Source: Bradyrhizobium sp. BTAi1 (GTDB taxonomy: Bacteria; Pseudomonadota; Alphaproteobacteria; Rhizobiales; Xanthobacteraceae). From it: a stretch of DNA of 64,000 nucleotides. The stretch lies in the NCBI RefSeq assembly GCF_000015165.1, contig NC_009485.1:62001-126000 (forward strand). Reading direction: 5' to 3'. The notes below the pieces were generated by a model. The model was not told the DNA's origin. It did no database searches and worked only from the letters and a program-made list of their open reading frames with translations. Of the stretch, positions 58,817 to 64,000 are shown one piece after another (positions within the stretch are counted from its first letter, which is position 1; each line of letters begins with the position of its first letter). The translations under genes and the position numbers were made by a program.

Positions 58817-59080
58817 ATGAACGAAGTGAATGTTGCGTCTGATTCCCGCGTCTCCCCGGAGGCGCTGGCCACCTTGGGTGAAGGTCACATCGCCTATGTG
58901 AAGCAGATCCGCTCCGAAGACGTGCCGGGCCTGTTTCCGCAAGCGCCGCGTATTGCGCCGGGACTGAAGCTGTTCGCCTTGCATGCCGCCGATGGCACGC
59001 CGATCATGCTCACCGACAGCCGCGAAGCGGCGATCGCCAATGCGTGGAGCCATGAGCTTCAGGCCGTGAGCGTGCACTAA
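58817..59080 (+). CDS. DUF1150-family protein
   Basis: The 87-residue protein belongs to the DUF1150 family, of unknown function and common next to hsp20 in rhizobia. Its conserved centre reads LATLGEGHIAYVKQIRSEDV and LFALHAADGTPI. The start has GAAGGAG upstream. It lies 58 bp after hsp20 and probably shares its heat-shock transcript, ending at the next terminator. Confidence 0.85.
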   Translation: MNEVNVASDSRVSPEALATLGEGHIAYVKQIRSEDVPGLFPQAPRIAPGLKLFALHAADGTPIMLTDSREAAIANAWSHELQAVSVH

Positions 59081-59147
59081 GCGGGGCGCAGTCCTCGCCG
59101 CCGGCGACGGCATCTTGTGAGACCCATGCGGCTGATGCACTGATATG

Positions 59148-59183
59148 AGGGCGGTCCCCTGACCAGGGGACGGCCCTTTTTTA
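59148..59183 (+). terminator. Terminator of the hsp20-DUF1150 unit
   Basis: A 13-bp stem with one mismatch (AGGGCGGTCCCCT with AGGGGACGGCCCT) is followed by TTTTTT. Confidence 0.88.
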
Positions 59184-59204
59184 TCGTCAGGACGGTCGCC
59201 ACGC

Positions 59205-59711
59205 ATGAGCTCGTCGATCACCGCGTTGAGCGCGACGGAGTTGCGGGTCGACGACAAGCTCGCGGCCGCCCTGCTCGCTCTGAACAATGCCCACGCGTCT
59301 GAACTGTCGTGGCTCGCGCCCGAAGCGCTGCTGCATCTGGTCGAGCAGGCGTGGCGCGCCTGGCGGATCGGCGCGGCGGATGCGCTGCTGATCGCGCTGG
59401 ACCAGGACGCTGTCTATGACAGTCCGAACTATCGATGGTTTCGCGCCGGCTATGATCGCTTCGTCTATGTCGATCGCATCGTGGTCGCGCCGTCCGCCCG
59501 CGGCCGCGGTCTGGCGCGCCGGCTCTATGACGAGCTGATTCGGACGGCGACGGAAGCCGGGCACGACCGCGTCGTGTGTGAGGTCAACCTCGACCCGCCC
59601 AATCCGCAATCGGACGCGTTCCACGCCGCACTCGGCTTTCAGCCGTTGGCGACAGCGCGCATCCATAGCGGCACGAAGACGGTGCGCTACATGGCGAGAT
59701 CATTGCGATAG
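59205..59711 (+). CDS. GNAT-family N-acetyltransferase
   Basis: The 168-residue acetyltransferase has the acetyl-CoA motif VDRIVVAPSARGRGLARRL and the later CEVNLDPPNPQSDAFHAAL, GFQPL. This arrangement is close to the COG3818-type GNATs. Substrate is unknown. It begins 22 bp after the terminator. Confidence 0.86.
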   Translation: MSSSITALSATELRVDDKLAAALLALNNAHASELSWLAPEALLHLVEQAWRAWRIGAADALLIALDQDAVYDSPNYRWFRAGYDRFVYVDRIVVAPSARGRGLARRLYDELIRTATEAGHDRVVCEVNLDPPNPQSDAFHAALGFQPLATARIHSGTKTVRYMARSLR

Positions 59712-59887
59712 CCAGCGACAGACGAAGCCGCTGCGGAAAGGATTTTCGAGAAATTCATTTCCGTCGATGTCCGGAGCGATCGATTTCACAACCAGAAACA
59801 ATCCGGACAAAGATGTCCAATCCTTAAGTTGTCCCCGTTGCAGCACGCGGTAGTCCGATGTGTGACGAGCATGTGTAGGGATGGCAA

Positions 59888-60895
59888 ATGCATGGATCAC
59901 GGCTTGATGCAGGCGTCTTTCGCGAGCTTGCACGCGGGACCATACCCAACCGGCACGTATTTCTGGACAGTCCTCAGCCGGGGCCGAGCCCTTACTACGT
60001 CATCTGCAACAGCGTGCCGAAAGCAGGGACCTACCTGCTGGTTGAACTTGTCCGAGCGCTGGGCGGTCATGTCGACCTCGGCTATCACACCTACACGTCA
60101 TCGATCAGCAAGCTCAATCCCGACGGTTCTTTGGACTACGGGCGCGCGCTTCCGGCCCCGCTCTGGGCGTCGGCCCTGCGCTCCGGTTACTTCTGCGCCT
60201 CGCACACCGAGTACTGTCCGTATCTCGAGCAATATCTTCTGGGCAGACCGGAACACAAGATGCTGTTCATCGTCCGCGACCCCCGCGACATCGTCGTGAG
60301 CTGGGTCGACTTCGTCTACCACTCGGCGTCGTACCCGAAGATGCGGAAGTGGAACGCCTATCTGCGGGCGGCCGGATCGGCCGCTCACCCCGATGACGCC
60401 TCCCGCATCACATCGACCCTGCTCTCTTTGCCCCGATCGGGCATCAAGAACTTCATGAGCTGGCTGGACTCGCCGGCCTGCCTGACCGTGCGCTTCGAAG
60501 AGCTCTATTCAGAACTCGCGGCCGACGATGCAGCACGGTCATCGTTTCCTGTCCTGCATCGCATCTGCGACTATCTTGGACTGCCACGCAGGACAGCCGC
60601 GGAGCTCGATGTGCTTGGCCGCGGTCTGACGTCGTCAGGACGCGGCCGGAAGATCGGCATCTACAAGGAGCGGATGCTGCCGCAGCATTTCGACCTGCTC
60701 CGAAGCGAGGCATTCCAGGAGCTTGTCGTCGAATTCGGCTACGAGCCGACGCCGCTGCCCATACCCGCGCGGACGAACGGGTTTGGCGCCGCGCGGAGGC
60801 TCGCCAGCAGGCTTTCCCGATCGTTACAGGGCGGGGTGATACGACGTCAGGCTGCGGAGGCCGGCGGCAGTGCCAGCACCGAATACAGCGCCTGA
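59888..60895 (+). CDS. Sulfotransferase-domain protein
   Basis: The 335-residue protein resembles PAPS-dependent sulfotransferases. The 5'-phosphosulfate motif is CNSVPKAGTYLLVELV (residues 40-55) and the 3'-phosphate motif FIVRDPRDIVVSW. The acceptor is unknown; carbohydrate or lipid is possible. The C-terminal end runs 49 bp into the convergent ptsN coding region, an overlap that suggests late arrival of one end. The start ATG has AGGGATG upstream. Confidence 0.82.
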   Translation: MHGSRLDAGVFRELARGTIPNRHVFLDSPQPGPSPYYVICNSVPKAGTYLLVELVRALGGHVDLGYHTYTSSISKLNPDGSLDYGRALPAPLWASALRSGYFCASHTEYCPYLEQYLLGRPEHKMLFIVRDPRDIVVSWVDFVYHSASYPKMRKWNAYLRAAGSAAHPDDASRITSTLLSLPRSGIKNFMSWLDSPACLTVRFEELYSELAADDAARSSFPVLHRICDYLGLPRRTAAELDVLGRGLTSSGRGRKIGIYKERMLPQHFDLLRSEAFQELVVEFGYEPTPLPIPARTNGFGAARRLASRLSRSLQGGVIRRQAAEAGGSASTEYSA

Positions 60896-61308
60896 GCATC
60901 CCGTGAGGCGCGGAGCTTCTTGGCGACGTCCTGGTCGCGGAGCAGTCGGGCGATGCGGGCCAGCGCCTTCAGATGATCGGCCCCCGCGCCTTCCGGCGCG
61001 AGCAGCAGGAACACGAGGTCGACCGGCTGGCCGTCCATGGCTTCGAAATCGATCGGCCGTTCCAGCCGGGCAAACAGCCCGAACAGTTTGTCCAGCTTCG
61101 GCAGCTTGCCGTGGGGGATTGCCACGCCGTAGCCGACGGCCGTGGTGCCGAGCTTCTCGCGCTGCAGCAGGACTTCGAACACGGCACGCTCGTTCTGCCC
61201 GGTCAATGCGGCGGCCCGAGCCGCCAGCTCCTGCAGCGCCTGCTTCTTACTGATGACCTTCAAAGCCGGCAGGATCGCCTCGGGTGCGACCAGATCGGTA
61301 ATCGGCAT
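60847..61308 (-). CDS. ptsN: Nitrogen PTS enzyme IIA (PtsN)
   Basis: PtsN is a regulatory phosphoprotein of the nitrogen PTS. The 153-residue product has the phosphorylated His66 in GYGVAIPHGKLPKL. It is third in the rpoN-hpf-ptsN series on the minus strand, 325 bp after hpf. Its stop region overlaps the sulfotransferase end by 49 bp. Confidence 0.94.
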   Translation of the reverse strand: MPITDLVAPEAILPALKVISKKQALQELAARAAALTGQNERAVFEVLLQREKLGTTAVGYGVAIPHGKLPKLDKLFGLFARLERPIDFEAMDGQPVDLVFLLLAPEGAGADHLKALARIARLLRDQDVAKKLRASRDAQALYSVLALPPASAA

Positions 61309-61633
61309 AGGGCGTTCCGAGGTGATTGAACCGTCAGTGTGCGAAATAGGTCGGGACAGACCGGCGTCAAGAAGCTGAGGCGGCAGGCGGGGTTAACCCC
61401 GTGTCCGATGCGAGGCGCTTCTACCCCAACGCAACGGCGGTGCCAACTCCCGCAAGCATGTTCCGGCAGCCTATCCTTAAGATCGCCGGAGCATGGCGGC
61501 CTGAAGGCGCGAACGCCCCAAACCGCTCATCGCACCTCTTCATCACCGTGGCGTGACGTCGCGACCTCTTCGGCAAACGTTTGATCAACAAACGATTTTG
61601 CGGTTGCAGCGCCGCCCGGCCTGTCCCATCAAA
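61309..61633 (-). other. hpf-ptsN spacer
   Basis: The 325 bases have no supported gene. A weak 6-bp hairpin (CGTTTG/CAAACG at 61577-61582/61588-61593) lies after hpf. A ptsN promoter is likely here but was not placed. Confidence 0.4.
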
Positions 61634-62236
61634 TTACGGCTTCACGGCCGGCGGATCGACCCAGCCAATATTGCCGTCGGCGCGGCGGTAGATGATGTTG
61701 ACCCGGCCGCTGGAGCCATGCTGGAACACCATGCAGGGTGCGCCGGACAGATCCAGCTCCAGAACCGCTTCGGACACCGACAGCCGCTTCAACGCGGTGG
61801 TGTTCTCGGCGATGATGACCGGATTGTAGCCCGTGATCTCCTCGTCGCCCTCCGCCGGCGCCTCGATCACATAGCTCGGCGCATCCAGCACGGCGCCGTC
61901 GAGACCGGCCAGCGCGGCATTGGCCGCATGCGATTTGCGCGCCGACCGGTCCTTGAGCCGGCTCTTATAGCGGCGGAGCCGCTTCTCGATCATCAAGAGC
62001 GCCTGATCAGCGCTGGCATAGGCGTCCGGCGCGTTCGATTCGGCCTCGAGGGTGATCCCCGAATCAAGGTGCAGCGCGCAATCGGTCTTGAAGCCGAAGC
62101 CGTCCTTGGAGAGCGTGACGTGGCCGGAATAGTTGCCATCGAAATACTTGCGGAGCACCTCGTCGGTGCGCTCGCTGACGCGGCCGCGCAGCGCTTCGCT
62201 GACGCTGATGCTCTTTCCGGAAATCCGCAGGGTCAT
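61634..62236 (-). CDS. hpf: Long-form ribosome hibernation promoting factor
   Basis: Long HPF dimerises and inactivates 70S ribosomes as 100S particles in stationary phase. The 200-residue product has the YfiA-like N-terminal domain (MTLRISGKSISVSEALRGRV) and the C-terminal dimerisation domain (ITGYNPVIIAENTTALKRLS, PCMVFQHGSSGRVNIIYRR). It is 72 bp after rpoN. This linkage is standard in Proteobacteria. Confidence 0.95.
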   Translation of the reverse strand: MTLRISGKSISVSEALRGRVSERTDEVLRKYFDGNYSGHVTLSKDGFGFKTDCALHLDSGITLEAESNAPDAYASADQALLMIEKRLRRYKSRLKDRSARKSHAANAALAGLDGAVLDAPSYVIEAPAEGDEEITGYNPVIIAENTTALKRLSVSEAVLELDLSGAPCMVFQHGSSGRVNIIYRRADGNIGWVDPPAVKP

Positions 62237-62308
62237 GTGTCGCCTCGATTCATGTGAACCGAATATGACACTAAGCCTATTTGGTTAAGGCGCAATCTTG
62301 CGCAGTGG

Positions 62309-63946
62309 TCAAACTGACGCGGTATCCCGGGTGCGGTCGGCGCCGGCAGGTCCCGACAGCGCGTGCGCCAGCATGCTCTGCTTGTCGCGGCGGCGTTGCA
62401 CCGAGGATGGGATCCGCATCGCCTCCCGGTATTTTGCGACCGTGCGGCGCGCAATATCGATGCCGGCCGCGCGCAGCTTCTCGACGATCGTATCGTCGGA
62501 AAGGATTGCGGAGGGATCTTCCGCATCGATCAGTTGCTTGATGTGGTGGCGCACCGCTTCGGCCGAATGCGCCTCGCCGCCATCGGCCGATGCGATTGAG
62601 GCGGTGAAGAAATATTTCAGCTCGAAAGTGCCGCGATTGGTCGCCATGTATTTGTTGGCGGTGACGCGTGACACCGTCGATTCGTGCATCTGGATCGCAT
62701 CCGCAACGGCCTTGAGGTTCAAGGGCCGCAGATGCGCGACACCATGGGTGAAGAAGCCGTCCTGCTGGCGCACGATCTCGGTCGCCACTTTCAGGATGGT
62801 GCGTGCGCGCTGGTCGAGCGCGCGCACCAGCCAGGTTGCGTTCTGCAGGCAATCGGTGAAGTAGGACTTGTCGCCGTCCTTGCGGATCGTCTTCGACAGC
62901 TCGGAGTAATAGACCTGATTCACCAGGACGCGCGGCAGCGTGTCGCTGTTGAGCTCGACCAGCCAGCCGCCGTCCGGACCGGGACGCACATAGACATCGG
63001 GCACCATGGTCTGGGTGCGGGTCGTGCCGAACTTCAGGCCCGGCTTGGGATCGAGCCTGCGGATCTCGCCGATCATATCGACGAGATCCTCGTCATCGAC
63101 GCCGCACAATTTGCGCAGGCTGGCAAAGTCGCGCTTGGCGAGGATATCGAGATGCTCGACGAGAGCCTGCATCGCCGGGTCATAGCGGTCGAGCTCGCGC
63201 AGCTGGATCGCCAGGCACTCGCTCAAATTGCGCGCGCAGATGCCGGGCGGATCGAACGTCTGCAGCACGCCCAGCACGGCATCGACATCGGCCTGTTCGG
63301 CGCCGAGCCGATCGGCAGCCTGGCCGAGATCGGCCGGCAGATAGCCGGCCTCGTCGACGAGATCGATGAGATATTGACCGATCATGCGATCGGCGGGCGC
63401 GGTGAAGGCCACCGCGGCCTGTTCGGCGAGATGATCCGACAAAGTGGTCTCGGCCGCGACAAAGGCTTCGAGATTGTAGTCCTCGTCGCCGGAGGCGCCG
63501 CCGCCCCATTCGGTGTAGGTGGTGGGCGCAGCGTCCTGGGCGTTGCGCGCGGCCGTCTCCGCCGGCTCCTCGGAGAAGACGTTGTCGAGCCCGGTGTCGA
63601 GGGTTTGTTCGATCTCCGTACGGGTGCCGAGATCGCGGCTCATCCAGTCTTCCGGGGCGCCGTCGAAGCTCTCACCGGCGGCGCCGCCGCCATCGCCGAA
63701 ATCCTCACCACCGGCCTCGCCGGCATCCGAGAACTCGGAGCGCTCGGACATCTGCTGCTCACCGGCGACCGGCGCTTCCGGACCGTCATTGGCACGCTCC
63801 AGCAGCGGATTGCGCTCAAGCTCCTCTTCAACGAACGTGGAGAGGTCGAGATTGGACAGCTGTAGCAGCTTGATCGCCTGCATCAGCTGCGGCGTCATCA
63901 CCAGCGACTGCGACTGGCGGAATTCTAATCTCTGCGTCAACGCCAT
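62309..63946 (-). CDS. rpoN: RNA polymerase sigma-54 factor RpoN
   Basis: RpoN directs RNA polymerase to -24/-12 promoters with an enhancer-binding ATPase. The 545-residue protein has the Gln-rich region I (MALTQRLEFRQSQSLVMTPQ), an acidic region II, core-binding and DNA-binding domains, and the RpoN box ARRTVAKYREAM. Bradyrhizobium has two rpoN genes; this one is linked to hpf and ptsN. Upstream bases to 64000 show nothing else. Confidence 0.96.
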   Translation of the reverse strand: MALTQRLEFRQSQSLVMTPQLMQAIKLLQLSNLDLSTFVEEELERNPLLERANDGPEAPVAGEQQMSERSEFSDAGEAGGEDFGDGGGAAGESFDGAPEDWMSRDLGTRTEIEQTLDTGLDNVFSEEPAETAARNAQDAAPTTYTEWGGGASGDEDYNLEAFVAAETTLSDHLAEQAAVAFTAPADRMIGQYLIDLVDEAGYLPADLGQAADRLGAEQADVDAVLGVLQTFDPPGICARNLSECLAIQLRELDRYDPAMQALVEHLDILAKRDFASLRKLCGVDDEDLVDMIGEIRRLDPKPGLKFGTTRTQTMVPDVYVRPGPDGGWLVELNSDTLPRVLVNQVYYSELSKTIRKDGDKSYFTDCLQNATWLVRALDQRARTILKVATEIVRQQDGFFTHGVAHLRPLNLKAVADAIQMHESTVSRVTANKYMATNRGTFELKYFFTASIASADGGEAHSAEAVRHHIKQLIDAEDPSAILSDDTIVEKLRAAGIDIARRTVAKYREAMRIPSSVQRRRDKQSMLAHALSGPAGADRTRDTASV

Positions 63947-64000
63947 GGGAGCAAGAACATTCCCTTACTGGTCCAATTCTTGCTTATCCTAATCTGCGCG

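Overview
This is a GC-rich (roughly 65%) chromosomal window from an alphaproteobacterium, almost certainly Bradyrhizobium or a close relative in the Nitrobacteraceae. The supporting evidence is an Irr regulator carrying the haem regulatory motif GCPWHD, a tyrosine-for-histidine DivL kinase, a class II (CP4-like) AroA, a ROSE-type RNA thermometer with a sigma-32-type promoter on a small heat-shock gene, an alphaproteobacterial AddAB pair, an AccD without a zinc ribbon, and several palindromic intergenic repeats of the kind scattered through Bradyrhizobium genomes. The region is dense and mostly core genome. I see no transposase, integrase, prophage or CRISPR array.

Layout. 1-4.0 kb: RNA and ribosome cluster (rbfA end, truB, rpsO, pnp) with a structured pnp leader and a good terminator. 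4.1-6.5 kb: a GNAT acetyltransferase and two tandem paralogous secreted proteins of unknown function. 6.6-10.3 kb: fabA-fabB-fabI on the minus strand, divergent from irr, whose promoter overlaps a dyad. 10.4-18.5 kb: a more accessory stretch with a secreted SH3 protein, a 2-hydroxyacid dehydrogenase, a MoeB-like E1 enzyme lacking its zinc cysteines, a secreted protease-like protein lacking two triad residues, a Qnr-like pentapeptide-repeat protein, two tandem orphan ParA-type ATPases and a cyclic-nucleotide-binding protein. 18.6-24 kb: mutM, ubiE-ubiB, coaBC-dut. The coaBC product has an N-terminal FitA/VapB-like ribbon-helix-helix domain, and an inverted repeat lies just upstream of the gene. 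24.1-36.9 kb: divL, a tsaE-amgK fusion, a PilZ gene, murU, addB, addA and trxA, linking cell-cycle signalling, cell-wall recycling and recombinational repair. 37-50 kb: DNA ligase, phosphoesterase, folC-accD, trpFBA, lapA, ihfB, sppA, rpsA, cmk and aroA. 50-53.7 kb: a TIGR02300-like protein, tRNA-Ala(GGC) merged with a long hairpin, a GIY-YIG protein, the ohrR/ohr peroxide pair and a CoA-transferase. 53.8-59.1 kb: the ugpBAEC glycerol-3-phosphate transporter behind a candidate PHO box, then hsp20 and a DUF1150 gene. 59.2-64 kb: a GNAT, a sulfotransferase, and the conserved rpoN-hpf-ptsN cluster.

How the genes work together. Many neighbours overlap by 4 bp (rbfA/truB, ubiE/ubiB, coaBC/dut, divL/tsaE, folC/accD, trpF/trpB/trpA, cmk/aroA; ugpA/ugpE by 1 bp), implying translational coupling. 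The most unusual items are the ribbon-helix-helix/CoaBC fusion with its upstream inverted repeat, the cluster of four GANTC sites in front of divL, the ROSE thermometer, the Qnr-like protein, the two tandem paralogous pairs (secreted proteins; ParA ATPases), and the tRNA-Ala hairpin. All functional calls are from reading the sequence and recalled family knowledge; no database search was run.
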